From Carallia brachiata (lineage: Eukaryota > Streptophyta > Magnoliopsida > Malpighiales > Rhizophoraceae): DNA of 64,000 nucleotides. This document shows positions 23,851 to 35,972 of the stretch, piece after piece. The notes under the pieces are model-generated. The model was given only the letters and a program-made list of their open reading frames with translations, did no database searches and had not been told where the DNA came from. The position numbers were made by a program, and so were the translations under genes. Position 1 is the stretch's first letter; the number at the start of each line of letters is the position of its first letter. Where the stretch lies: contig JADCRB010000115.1 of assembly GCA_021464245.1 (NCBI GenBank), positions 124,001 to 188,000 on the forward strand, given 5' to 3'.

Positions 23851-26800
23851 ATGGCTTCTGGAAGCAGCGGCTCTAAGCCATTACTGACGGACCTAGTTGC
23901 ATCCTCGGTTTCAAAACAAGTTCCGCCCAATTACATCCGTCCCATATCTGACCGTCCATGTCTGTCAGAGGTCCAAACATCAAACGCTGCGTCCATTACT
24001 GTGATTGATTTGGAGGGACTTCACGGTCCTAACCGCTCTCTTATCCTCGAGCAGCTTAGCCAAGCGTGCCAAGAAGATGGTTTCTTCCAAGTAGTTACTT
24101 ACAATTAAACTAACTAAAGGCTATGTACAGCTGTTTGTTGATATATAAGTTATACATATTGGTTTGTGTCTGTGTGTATAGGAATACAATACATTGCATA
24201 ATTAATTTGTGCATAAAATTAGAGTACGGAAAGAGTTTTAGCTTGCCTGAACAAGGCGTACCCCTCTTTCAAGAAGTTATAATGAATATATACTGTCACT
24301 CAGGTGAAGAATCATGGGATTCCAGAATCAATTATCGACAGCATACTAAGGGTAGCAAGAGAATTCTTCAAACTTCCAGAAAGTGAGAGGCTAAAAGTTT
24401 ATTCAGAAGATCCCACCAAGAGCACCAGGCTGTCCACCAGTTTCAATGTCAAGCATGAAAAGGTATCCAACTGGAGAGATTTCTTGAGAATTCATTGCTA
24501 CCCTCTTGAAGAATATGTGCACGAATGGCCTTCCAATCCTCCGTCTTTCAGGTGCTTTTTGACTTTTGATTCATTAATTTTGTGAGCTAATTAATTTGCT
24601 ATAGGATTTGAGCCAATTAATTTTGCTCTTTAATTTCGTGCTGCCAACTGAAAAACAATTGCCAGGAAGGACATGGCTGAGTATTGCACCAGCGTCAGAG
24701 GGCTGGTGCTGAGACTGCTTGAGGCCATCTCGGAAAGCTTAGGCCTGGAAAGAGACTGGATAAGCAACGCACTCGGCAAGCATGGACAGCACATGGCTTT
24801 GAACTATTATCCGCCATGTCCACAGCCGGAGCTCACCTACGGATTGCCTGGGCATACCGACCCTAATTTAATCACCTTACTCCTCCAAGATGATGTGCCC
24901 GGATTACAGATTCTAAGACGTGGCAGGTGGATTGCCGTCAATCCCATTCCCTATACCTTCATTGTCAATATTGGCGACCAAATGCAGGTAAACCATTTTT
25001 TTTTTAATTACTTATTATATTTTTTTAATAAAATTAATTTATAATTTAACATCACATAAATATTATTTTTTTATTTAAATAAATTTTACTTATAATGTAA
25101 TATAAAATTATAAATAAGTTATATTCATTTAAAAAAATTAAATTAAAAATTTTCTTATTTCTACATCTTTTAATACTACTTTATTTTTCTTGACAATGAA
25201 ATAAAATAAATGAATGTTTAATAAAATAAAAAATAATAATAAAATAAATTTATTTTGTAAAAGATTACAAAAAATTATATTAAAAAAAATAAATAAAATT
25301 AACAAATATAGTAAATAAAAGTCTCTTTAATGGATTCATAGAGAGTCGAGTTGCATCACATGACACAACTTCACGTTATTAAAATAATAATGTATTTTTA
25401 AGAATTTTTTAGATAAAAAATGATTTGATGTGCAAGAAGAGTAATAAAATATTCAAAGTAAGTCAAATTTTATAAATAAAAATTATAAAAAAGTACAATA
25501 AAGTGGTATTTTAAGAAATAAATAAATAAATTATTTGATATCTTAAAATGTATTATGTTAATAATGCTTTTAAAGTACAGTTATACAACAAAATTCTTTG
25601 TGGTAATTTACCTTCCACTAGTCTTCATGCAATTTTTATTTAATAGTGTGTTTGGATTTGTAAGAATATTAAAAAAATGAAAAATGAAAAAATATATAAT
25701 TTATTTTCTTTCTTTTTATACTTTTTATTTTTTTATTTTTTTTTTTTTGTCTGAGACCTTCCAATATCCAATCTAATGGGCTGACTAATCTGACCGATCC
25801 GAGTGGGGACCCAAATAGTGACAAAAATCTTCTAACAGATATTTAACGCGACTAAATTTTCAGAATTCGAAACCAAACATCTGATTAAACGAATTCAGAC
25901 TCGTACTATCTGAACCAGCGCCGACTGATACTTTTTTTATCTATCTATGCAACTTTTTTTTATCACAAATTTTCTTTCATAATCTTTTTCTCATTTTCTT
26001 TCACATCCATTTCTCATCTATCTAAATTATTTTATTTTTTCACAATTTTTTTCTACAAATTTATTTCTTAACAATTCTTTATAATCTAAATATAATATTA
26101 ACTACGTGTACTTTATGTGAATTTAAATATACATTTGAGATATTTATTAAAAAAGTATAAAAATTTTATATATTATTTTTTAGGAGTGGGGTTATATGCG
26201 ACATAATTAGCAAGTGGCGGGTTGCATTCGCGATGACACCATGACAGTAACAGCCCAAAACCGACCATTGCTGCTAAACTAACATCATTGATTAGAGATG
26301 ATATGATGGGTCAGCGTGTAGCACGGGCATTTAGGTCAAGAATAATACTATTTAAATCGAATTGGTATCGTAAATTATATTAAATATATTATAAAAAGTT
26401 AAATTAAATTAAATTAAATTAAAAAAATTGTACTCAATAATTTTTTAAGTTTTTTTTTAATTTTTATCTCTTTCTTTATAAATATATTTAAAACATTTAA
26501 TCATAATATTTAATTATAATCAATATCATTAGTCTTAAGCTAATGGATAAGATGTGTGTTTGGTTGGGACTTAAATTTTTATTTTTAAAGATAAGGATCT
26601 GTTTATTTTATAAGAAAGAAGGAGTTAAAAAATTATTGAAAAATAAATTATTATTTATTTTTTTTGCATTATTTTTATCTTATTTACTTCTCATCTATTC
26701 AAATAATATTTTTTTTTCACAATTTTCTTTCTTATTGTTTGTTATTATTATAATTTTTACATATTTTTCATTTATCTAAATTACTCTTGTTAAACAATTT

Positions 26801-28611
26801 TCATTCTCATCAATTTTTTACAATCCAAACATACCATAAATTTTAATAGTGAGGTGCAAAATCTTATGATGAAAATATTAGATAACAATATTTAGATATC
26901 AATAAATTAATATTAAAATAATATGTATAGTTAGATAATTAAAATTTTAAAAAAAGATAGATAAACAGTTAAATATCATTGAATGAGTTGTGTAATTATT
27001 TTATTAATAATTAAAATTAAGGTGGATATTAAAATATTTTTGTGATTTATACAGAAACTTTGCATAAAGATAGAGTTATTTACTAATTATTATTTAAAAA
27101 AATAATAAAAAAGAGAGAGATAAGGGAGCGCGGGTGAAGCGCAGATGCATATGAACACAGGAATATGCATAAATTAAATCCTTTTAAATTTTTTTACATT
27201 TGAGTTATAAACCTTTTTAAAATTTTATTTAAGTCTTAAATTTTTAATTTTCTACTAAATCAGTCATTCTGTTAACGAAAAGTGATCATTTTATCAAAAA
27301 ATAGTTTTGACTTTAGAAAAAATTATTTAAAAAAAGGTTAAATATATGAATTGAACTTTTTTTCTATCAAATAATATGCATATTACCTATTTAATTCGTA
27401 TATTTGTTGATTAAAAAAATTTAATGTACATATTTTATTAATAGAAAAAATATTTAGTTCATGTATTAAAATTTTTTTAATAATTTGTATTAATTTAAAC
27501 TTATCTAGTAATAAATTGATTAATTTTTATAAATAAAAAAACTGATGTGATAAGAAATCAAAAATTTTAGAACTCAAATAAAATATTAAAAAAATTAAAA
27601 TTTAAATATAAAATAATAAAAAATTTAAAATTTAATTTATACATAACCCGACAAACACATGGTCACTCCCTGACGCACATGAAAGCACATGGGATAATAT
27701 TGCAGCTGCATGCCGCGTTTATGCGGTCAAAATCATCTTCCCCCTTTCAAAGTTTCTGCCATGGTGGGGACCACACCCTGAAAATGGGGCCTTTACTTTT
27801 TGTGATTCTGATTATTTTCAGAAATCGAGGGTCTGATTCAAGGGAAGTGCATTCAATTCCAAAGTTGTCCCCACGGCAATTTTCCTTTTTCTCATACAAT
27901 TTTTTTAATGCTATCCTTCTTTAAATAGAAAATTTTGTAAAAAAATAAAAATTCATAAGTTGGGAAATTCTAATTATATTATTTTGGGCTTTAGTTTGTG
28001 GTCAGATAATTTGACATAGATTTGTGCGGAATCTTTTTTTTTTTTAACAAAAATTAATTTTTAAATAATATTTAGTGTTGTTTTAAATTAATTTAATATT
28101 ACTTTAAATCTTAATTTTAAAAAAAATTCATTTTTTTTTTGTTTTGTTGCTAAGCAAATTTATGGCCACTATCTCTGGCCATAGAATTTTCTCTATTATT
28201 TTGTATCTATCTATACATATATTGTTTTTGTTGTTACATTATCATCATTCATATAAATTTGCAACTCCTTTAAAATTCTTCTAAAAAAATCATAGATTAA
28301 TGCCAATGGCCAAAGTACGAATTGACCTTTTCCCTTTCCATCTATGTAATCAGGTAATTAGTAACGATCGTTACAAGAGTGTGCTCCATAGAGCCGTCGT
28401 GAACCGCGACAAAGAGCGAATTTCTATTCCAACCTTCTACTGTCCTTCGCCAGATGCCCTGATCGGCCCGGCTGAGGATTTGATAGACGGTGACCATCCG
28501 GCCGTCTACACGCGGTTTACCTATGCTGAATATTACCGTAAATTTTGGAACAGAGCACTAGCAAAAGAATGCTCCTTAGACATGTTCAAAACTTCTCCTT
28601 CTTCTGCTTGA
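23851..28611 (+). CDS. DLO: DMR6-like oxygenase (2-oxoglutarate/Fe(II) dioxygenase, DLO1/DLO2 type)
   Basis: Four exons (23851-24090, 24304-24551, 24666-24987, 28354-28611), all GT-AG, give 355 residues. The N-terminal DIOX_N domain contains VPPNYIRPISDRP and NHGIPESIIDSIL. The catalytic 2OG-FeII domain carries the iron ligands H226 and D228 (HTDPN) and H282 (SVLHRAV), plus the 2-oxoglutarate-binding R292-x-S294. NYYPPCPQPELTYGLPGHTD is characteristic of the DMR6/DLO clade, whose known members hydroxylate salicylic acid (S3H, S5H) and act as negative regulators of immunity. The substrate here is inferred. Exon and length structure match the family. Odd point: intron 3 is 3,366 bp, against 213 and 114 bp for the other two, and is filled with transposon-derived AT-rich DNA. 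DLO1 versus DLO2 is not resolved. Confidence 0.92.
25648..26094. mobile_element. T-rich MITE in oxygenase intron 3, interrupted by a SINE
   Basis: The left end TGTTTGGATTTGTAAGAAT and the reverse complement of the right end, TATTTAGATTATAAAGAAT, form an imperfect inverted repeat. The interior is T-rich with CATCTATCTAAAT-like words that recur in the element at 26553-26836. The SINE at 25739-25930 sits inside it. It lies in a non-coding position within the third intron. Confidence 0.45.
25739..25930 (-). mobile_element. tRNA-derived SINE nested in a MITE (minus strand)
   Basis: Starts with poly-T (its tail on the minus strand), then GTCTGAGACCTTCCAATATC and AATGGGCTGACTAATCTGAC. Aligned to the reverse complement of the SINE at 40255-40480 it matches over nearly its full length, including the B-box region (GAATTCGAAACC on the plus strand). 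Flanking copies of ATACTTTTTAT on the left and a slightly longer ATACTTTTTTTAT on the right look like the target duplication. Position inside the T-rich MITE shows insertion order: MITE first, SINE later. Confidence 0.65.
26553..26836. mobile_element. Second T-rich MITE in oxygenase intron 3
   Basis: The left end TGTGTGTTTGGTTGGGACTT and right end CAATCCAAACATACCATA are imperfect inverted repeats. The internal sequence has the same order of T-rich words (CTCATCTATTCAAAT, TTTTTTCACAATTTT) as the MITE at 25648-26094. No open frame of meaning. Classification as a related MITE is inferred from this similarity. Confidence 0.4.
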
Positions 28612-30729
28612 TTTTTTGTGCAACAGTTCGTGCTTGACGAGCTCTAAGATGCATTCGATGTAGAGGGTTTTAGTCATGGATGACCCACTTTCAGATTTAT
28701 TCCCCTTTTTAAAGTTCATATAAGTTTTTTTTTTTAAATAATCATTAAAATTTTTGGTCTTTAAATTTTTTCCTGGGGACTAATGTACATTAGCAGCTAG
28801 AAAAAAGAAGTAGCAATTGACTCGCAGCTGTGGTTCGCTCAATCTATACGTACATTGGCGCTCTATTTGAATGGTGACATCACATGAGTGATATTGTTTT
28901 CTCTCCAGGTATAATCTTTAATGTGACAAAGCCAATAGAACCTTCCCCACTGCTATGGCCCAAATATGCAAAGATTGGGTGCGGCCATGGGCCCCCAGTC
29001 TTCAAGGGCGTAAAATAAGAAACAACAAAAAAGATCTAGATCTCATCCAATAAAGGGGAGCCTTATCCATTTAAAAATATGATGATCATGCTTGTGTATG
29101 GAGCTACCTTCATGGAATTGTTCATGATGATTATCTTAATTTGTATCATGGTTAAACCCATTCTTATGTTCATGGCCATGATCGTGATCATAGGGCCTAT
29201 GAGAATTTGCACCATGTCCAACGGTCATAACTATGAGCACAAACTGCATGTCCATGACCCAGCGGAAATGCCGTGGCAACACTATTTATTAGGCCTAATG
29301 TAGAAACAATGAACATGAGAAAGCCCTTAACTTGGCTGTTTTGATAGACAAGTCGGACGTGCTTCATATCATAAACAAGGATTCCAGAAAGCACCCATTT
29401 TTAATTATCTGATTGGAGAGAAGAGCACCACCACCAAGTACCCAAGCCTATGAAAACCATAAGACTGACGTGGTGGAGTTGCTTCCCACACTGCAGCCCA
29501 AATTGAAGACGAAGAAATTGCAAATGCTGCTGCAACATCTACCAAGGGAAGGCTCTTGGCTTTGATGCCGCCGGCAACTTCTATGCTCATGAAAATAATT
29601 CAGACAAAGCAAGACTGCTATCAAAAGTTTCTTCATGGATGCTTGCTGACCGCTCCTTTGCATCTTGAGAACTAGTTACTTTTAGCATCTGAAAATCCAC
29701 ATTCCGCTGCCTGTGGCTGCCAGATCTTAAGGCCCATCTCTGTAACGGGCATATCTCTACCTACTTCAATCTACATGTCAACGCTCAGAATTCTGCACTC
29801 ACTTCCACCTGAAGTAAACAAACAGGAACGACGCACAGACAGAATGCAAGCAATACTAATAGTGGTTAATCAGTTGTAAAAATTCCACAGCCAAAAGGGA
29901 TTATGACATAGACCTTGACAAATTAGTTTATGGATGAACAAGTGCTAACCAGAAGTAAATAAGTACTGAAAAGCAAATTGAAAGAATAGAGGGTCAACAA
30001 GGTTTTCGCAAAACGCTACCAACATTTCAATATTTCAATCGAAGAAACAGAAAATACGTCTACCCTTGAATTGAATGATTGAGAAGATTGAAAAGAATAA
30101 AGAAAGACCCTTTGCACTCCGGTTATATTAGACCCCAGCAATTGTCTGAAAACTCGATAATGAGCACTAACCACAAAGCTATCATACTTAATATTTGAAA
30201 TTCTGGACTGCGGAGACACAAAGGTAGTATCCAATCTTTCTTTAAAAAACAATGTCTTTTATGGATTTTTACTTATATATAGAAGAGACAAAAGAATCCT
30301 TTTGTGAGGGAAGACTCGATCAGAATTTAAGAGCAATGAGAAGAGAAAGAATAATATAAAATATAAAAAAAATATTGGTATACTGAATTTTAGTATTCTG
30401 ATTGGTGTTTGAATGAAATTAAAACTAATAATTTTGAAATAAAACTGATATTTTTAAAATGAAAATTAAAAATTATTATTTTTTTTTACAAAAACTATCA
30501 GTTTTATTTTAAAATTATCAATTTTAATTTTATTTGAGACATTAATCGGAATATCAAATTTTAACTTATGTATTGGTGCTCAGTATAAAATAAACGAAAC
30601 AAAAGAAAAGAAAGGAAAGGGGAGGAGAGGGGAATGACCAGTGGCCTCAGGGATAACGGGTTGAGGTAACGTCGATTGAGTCCAAAAGGAGCGGCTGTCG
30701 CTGCTCTCTCACACTCTCAAATTCTTCCC
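28612..30729. other. 3' flank of the oxygenase gene and intergenic DNA
   Basis: Probably oxygenase 3' UTR, then intergenic DNA. A stretch at 29079-29300 has repeated TGATCATG-like words and gives a His-rich minus-strand frame broken by a stop. Frames at 29405-29663 (minus) show a hydrophobic start but no family match. No gene is called. Confidence 0.45.
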
Positions 30730-30734
30730 GACTC

Positions 30735-31168
30735 TGTTATGGCCCTTATCGTTTCCACGGCCACGGCCAGCTGCACGCCCTCGCCCTCTCGACGCTATCT
30801 TGATTGAAGGTAATTTAATAGAGATTTAAACGGAAGATTGCAGGAAGCAACAACAATGAATTTGGGTTTTTCCAATATTTTTTTCATGTCCTTTATTAAA
30901 AGAGACGCTGCCTATATATAGGCTACAAGGAACAGAAAATTAAAGAACATAGGAAGACATCCCTCCCCACTATTCTGACCCACTAAACACGATGCCACAA
31001 ATTAACTGACTCCACTACTCCCTATCACTACTGCAACTTCTTATAACACCCTCATGGTCTCTAAATCTACGAATCCAACATCACCACAACAACACAACGT
31101 GGACATGGACTCAACCACTAACTACAAAGCAAAAAATTAAAGAGTCAAGGACTTGGAGGACTGTAACA
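30735..31168 (-). repeat. 3' LTR (left copy)
   Basis: 434 bp, beginning TGTTATGGCCC and ending TGTAACA on the plus strand. It has CCTATATATAGGC, a TATA-like palindrome near 30911, which probably serves as the promoter of the element. It differs from the other LTR by 8 substitutions plus a 1-bp and a 3-bp indel. Confidence 0.95.
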
Positions 31169-31182
31169 TTCCCCCTCCCTTA
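31169..31182 (-). other. Polypurine tract of the LTR element
   Basis: Directly inside the 3' LTR, the minus strand reads AAGGGAGGGGGAA. This is the expected position and composition of the primer for plus-strand DNA synthesis. Confidence 0.8.
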
Positions 31183-31197
31183 AGATTATCCTTGTCC

Positions 31198-34100
31198 TCA
31201 AGGAAGCTCAAAGTTGGGAAAATCATCTTGAAACTGACCAGCAGGTATCCAAGTTGCCTCAGAGGGTGGTGATCCCATCCATTGCACTAGGTACTCCATC
31301 CTTCTGCCTCTTCCCCGAACTGCTAAAATTGATTCTGGATTTAGGCTTTTTTCATGCTGACATGGCTCCAATTCTGGTAGCGATGCAGCAACGGGAACTT
31401 CAGCTCCAATCCACTTCTTTAACATCGAAACATGGAACACTGGATGCAAGCGACTAGAATGGGGAAGCTCAAGTTTGTATGCCACCTTACCAATGCACTC
31501 TAACACCCGAAAAGGTCCGTAGAATCGAGGAGCCAGCTTCTGAGATTGGCGTTTAGAAACTGAAATCTGCCGGAATGGTTGGAGACGCACATAAACCCAA
31601 TCTCCTATATTGAACGACCTATCAATATGGTGACGGTCATACACTTGTTTCATTCGGTTTTGGGCACTTGTCAGGCGTTGTTGGAGCTCTTTAATTACTC
31701 TATCTCGTTGCACCAAAGTCTCCTCTACGGCTTGCACTTTGGCTGTCCCTGGAACATATGACAATAGAGTTGGAGGCGGCCTTCCATAGACAGCCTCAAA
31801 AGGTGATAATTGGGTAGCTGAGTGGATGCTAGTATTGTAACAATATTCAGCCCATGCCAACCACTTAGACCACTCCTTTGGTTGGCTACTAGAAAAGCAA
31901 CGAAGATACATTTCAAGAGTTCGATTGACCACCTCTGTTTGTCCGTCAGTTTGGGGATGATAAGAGGAGCTGAAATTAAATTGGGTTCCTTGTAATTTGA
32001 ACAACTCCCTCCAAAACCCACTGGTAAATGTTGGGTCCCGATCACAGACTATAGATTGTGGCATTCCATGAAGCTTAAAAATATTCTCAAAAAATGCATG
32101 AGCAACTGTGGGAGCTGTATAAGGATGTGAGAGTGGAATAAAATGTGCATATTTTGAGAGTCGATCCACCACCACCAAAATAGTAGTTTTACCCTTTGAG
32201 CTAGGCAATCCATCGATAAAATCCATAGAAACATCTGCCCATACTTGGGATGGAATTGGGAGTGGCTGGAGAAGCCCTGCGGGTCCTTGCAAATCTGCCT
32301 TATGTCGCTGACAGGTGTCACATTCCTGAATGAACTTTCGAACAGACTCCCTCATTTTATCCCAATAGAACACAACTTTTAGACGGTGAATGGTTTTAAA
32401 GAAGCCTTCATGACTACTTCCATGTATCTCAGCCAAGATGTCAGGAATTAATTTGGAATCTTTTGGGAGATAAATTCTTTGCTTGAAGAAGAGAATCCCT
32501 TGTTGAATTGACCATGGTCCCACGGCCTCATCTTGATGCACAAGCTGGTGGAGCCTTTGGAGAGTAGGATTTTGTTGGTTCTCTTCCAATATGGGCTCAA
32601 GCCACCTAGGAATCGGTGTAGAGAGCGCTATAGTACTCAACAATGGTGTTTGCCGCGATAGAGCATCTGCAACCACATTTAGCTTACCCTGTCGAAATTC
32701 AATAGAAAAATCATACCCAAGAAGCTTGACAAGCCATTTTTGTTGAGCTTCAGTGGTGATGCGCTGCTCCCACAAATATTTCAAGCTCTTTTGGTCTGTC
32801 CGCACAATAAATGGTCTCCCTAGCAAGTATGGCCTCCATTTTTGGACTGCAAGCACCAATGCCATGAGTTCTTTCTCATAAACAGAAAGAGAAAGGTTTC
32901 TACCTTTTAAACTAGTGCTGAAAAATGCAATAGGGCGTTGATTTTGAGAGAGGACTGCTCCAATGCCGCTGCCGGATGCATCACATTCGACAACAAAAGA
33001 GTAGAAAAATCTGGGAGGGCAAGCACAGGAGCTTTGGTCATTGCGTCCTTGAGCTGGTGGAAGGCAGAATCAGCTTCAGGTCCCCATTTGAAAGCATTTT
33101 TCTTTAGCAAATTTGTCAAAGGTCGAGCTATGACTCCATAGCCAGTGATAAACCTTCGGTAATATCCGGTTAGTCCCAAAAAGCCTCGTAGTGCTTTAAC
33201 ATTCTGCGGTGGGGGCCAATTCACCATGGCTGCAATTTTTTCAGGATCTACTGAAACCCCGTGTTCATTGATAATGTGCCCCAAATATTGAACCTGTCTT
33301 TGAGCGAACCTACATTTTTCCTTTTTAACTACCAAATGATGGTTCCTTAAAATAGAGAATACTGTTCGGACATGTTTCAGATGATCAACCCAAGATCGAC
33401 TATAGACCAATATATCATCAAAAAATACTAGAACAAATTTTCGTAGATATAATTGGAATATATCATTCATAAGTGCTTGAAAGGTAGATGGAGCATTCGA
33501 AAGACCGAAAGGCATCACCAGGAACTCAAAGTGTCCAGAGTGAGTGCGGAACGCAGTCTTGGGAATATCGTCTGGGTGCATCCGTATTTGATGATAGCCT
33601 GATCTCAAATCAAGTTTAGTGAACCAAGTTGCCCCATTCAATTCATCCAAAAGCTCTTCAATCACTGGGATAGGAAATTTATCCTTGATCGTCTGCTTGT
33701 TGAGAGCTCGATAGTCCACACAGAAGCGCCATGAACCATCGCTTTTTTTAACTAGAAGTACAGGAGATGAGAAAGGACTTTTGCTGGGCCGAATGATCCC
33801 TTGTTGCAACATCTCCAACACTAGCCGCTCAATTTCCTGTTTTTGAAAATAAGGATAGCGGAAGGGTCGAACATTGACGGGTCCGCAACCTAGTTGGAGG
33901 GGAATGTGATGGTCATGCCCTCGATGTGGAGGAAGACTTTCAGGTGGCCGGAAGACTTCCGAGAACTCCTGTTGAATGAGAATCCACTCTTCTGGCTCTT
34001 CCAGGCTTTCAAACTCTACAGCACAAATTTGCAGCAGCGTTCCTTGTCTGCTTTCCTCGTTGGAGTGCTCGATTGATGGCTTTTTCTTTCACCATTAGGG

Positions 34101-35517
34101 CCACCGGTGCACCTTCTCCTTTTAATTGAATTGATTTCCCTTGGTTAGAGAATGACATCTCCATTGTTTTAAAGTCCCAGAGAATTGGCCCCAGCGTTTG
34201 GAGCCATTGTACACCCAGAACTGCATCACAACCTTCCAAAGGGAGCAAGAAAAAATCAATATAAAAAAAGAATTTTGAAAAAGGAGTTCAACCTGTCTAC
34301 AAAGTCCCTTGCTTTCCAGTCTGTCTCCATTGGCTACTGTAACCCTCATCTTTGGTCCCAATTCTACAGGAATCTTTTTTGATCGGACCGTCCGCTCGTC
34401 AAGAAAATTATGGGTAGATCCCGAATCCACCAGAATATTGAGGGGGGTCCTAGGCGAGCCTGAATTCGCATGGTCTGGGGCGTAAGGACCCCTGCCAAGG
34501 CATGAAGCGATATCTCCAAAGACTCAGTCTTTCCGCTAGCGTCGTCTTGAGTGCTATCATTCTTCCCTTCTTCTTCCTGCTCTATTTCAATAAAAAATAG
34601 CTTCTTGCATTCATGGGTGGCAGAATACTTCTCGTCACAGTGGAAACATAAGCCTTGCCGTCGCCTTTGTTGGAGTTCGGCTTGGGAAAAGCGCTTGACC
34701 GAAACCATGCTGGAGGGTGTTTGATTTATTCCTTGCGTAGAGATTGTTGTGGGCTTGAAGTCTTTTTTAGAGCTTTCGACGTTAATTCTTTGGGAATTAA
34801 CAAGGACACTGGATTTGTTGTCAGGGGCCTTTTGGGCTCTGCTCTCATAGACTTTGGCAAGTCCAATTGCATCATTAAGAGTGATGGGACGCTGGGCTTG
34901 GACATCAGCCCTTAATTGCTCCTTCAGCCCACTCAAGAAGCATCCTACTTCCTGTTCATCTGTAAGCTTCCCTGCCTTTGCCAGAAGCTTGTCGAACTCT
35001 GTTTGATAATTGCGAACGGTGCCAACCTGTTTCAATTTACATAGGTCAGCAAAATAATTTTCAAACCTGGAGGTGCCATATCTTTCAAGCAATCCTCGTT
35101 GCAACTCTATCCAAGTCAAGTCGTGATTTGTCTGTTTTTGCCGTTGGAACCATAGCTGCACGTCGCCTTCAAGGTGATAGGCAGCCAACGGACTTGATCT
35201 TCAGGAGGGGTTTCTTGGAATTCAAAAAATTGTTCGACCCGGTAAATCCAAGTGGTTGGATCGTCCAAGCCATTGTAGCGAGGAAAATCCAACTTGGCGA
35301 GTTTTGGAGCAAACCCGCGATTGAACCCCTCTTGTTCTGGACTCCGTCGAGTGGGAGGTCGACTAGAAGATGCCTCGTCTTGATCCCGAACTCTCTGGAA
35401 CATCTCCACCAATTGCCTCATCAACCTTTCCTCCATTTGACGCATCATCCTCTCTTGCCCTGAACTCAAGCTGTCAAGCTGTTGCTCAAGGCGTTGAAGG
35501 TGCTGGTCGTCAGCCAT
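31198..35517 (-). pseudogene. Frameshifted gag-pol of the Ty3/gypsy chromovirus
   Basis: Starts at ATG 35517, just inside the primer-binding site, and ends at 31198 near the 3' LTR. Pieces in order: gag (about 35517-34450, with a C-x2-C...H...C knuckle CFHCDEKYSATHEC), protease with DSGSTHNF (about 34430), reverse transcriptase with FFDDILVYS (33821-33000), RNase H, integrase with an H-H-C-C zinc site and VDRLSKYAHF/CDRDPTF core, and a chromodomain (YLVQWMGSPPSEATW) at the C-terminus. At least five frame changes break it, near 35180, 34445, 34270, 34045 and 33000. No point-mutation stop was noticed within the conserved pieces. As sequenced it cannot make a polyprotein. Confidence 0.9.
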
Positions 35518-35521
35518 GGTT

Positions 35522-35534
35522 GGCTCTGATACCA
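35522..35534 (-). other. Primer-binding site for tRNA-iMet
   Basis: The minus strand reads TGGTATCAGAGCC, complementary to the 3' end of initiator methionine tRNA, three bases inside the 5' LTR. This is the standard primer site of plant LTR elements. Confidence 0.9.
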
Positions 35535-35537
35535 CAA

Positions 35538-35967
35538 TGTTATGGCCCTTATCGTTTCCACGGCCACGGCCAGCTGCACGCCCTCGCCCTCTCGACGCTA
35601 TCTTGATTGAAGGTAATTTAATAGAGATTTAAACGGAAGATTGCAGGAAGCAACAAAAATGAATTTGGGTTTTTCCAATATTTTTCCATGTCCTTTATTA
35701 AAAGAGACGCTGCCTATATATAGGCTACAAGAAACAGAAAATTAAAGAACATGGGAAGACATACCTCCCCACTATTCTGACCCACTAAACACGATGCCAC
35801 AAATTAACTGACTCCACTACTCCCTATCACTACTGCAACTTCTTATAACACCCTCATAGTCCCTAAATCTACGAATCCAACATCACCACAACACAACGTG
35901 GACATGGACTCAACCACTAACTACAAAGCAAAAAATAAAAGAGTCAAGGACTTGGAGGACTGTAACA
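35538..35967 (-). repeat. 5' LTR (right copy)
   Basis: 430 bp, TGTTAT to TGTAACA in plus-strand reading, collinear with 30735-31168. The element is transcribed leftward from here. Confidence 0.95.
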
Positions 35968-35972
35968 GACTC

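Larger units (their letters stand above)
30735..35967 (-). mobile_element. Full-length Ty3/gypsy chromovirus LTR retrotransposon, minus strand
   Basis: A 5,233-bp element with two near-identical LTRs (TGTTAT...TGTAACA) and a perfect 5-bp target duplication GACTC (30730-30734 and 35968-35972). Reading the minus strand it has: 5' LTR, a primer-binding site complementary to initiator methionine tRNA, gag with a CCHC-like knuckle, protease, reverse transcriptase, RNase H, integrase and a C-terminal chromodomain, then a polypurine tract and 3' LTR. RT before integrase places it in Ty3/gypsy, and the chromodomain makes it a chromovirus. The small size with LTRs of about 430 bp suggests the Reina-like group, which is an inference. 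The LTRs differ by 8 substitutions and 2 indels when read by eye, so insertion is fairly recent. It sits between genes and interrupts none. Confidence 0.95.

Noticed and set aside
26543..26779. Phe/Leu-rich open frame in the oxygenase intron
   Set aside because: It lies within a T-rich MITE inside a GT-AG intron whose flanking exons join correctly.
29197..29663. Minus-strand frames with a hydrophobic start (MKKLLIAVLL) and an Ala-rich frame, briefly considered as an arabinogalactan-peptide gene
   Set aside because: The hydrophobic and Ala-rich parts are in different frames, lack Pro-rich AGP repeats, and have no splice sites linking them.
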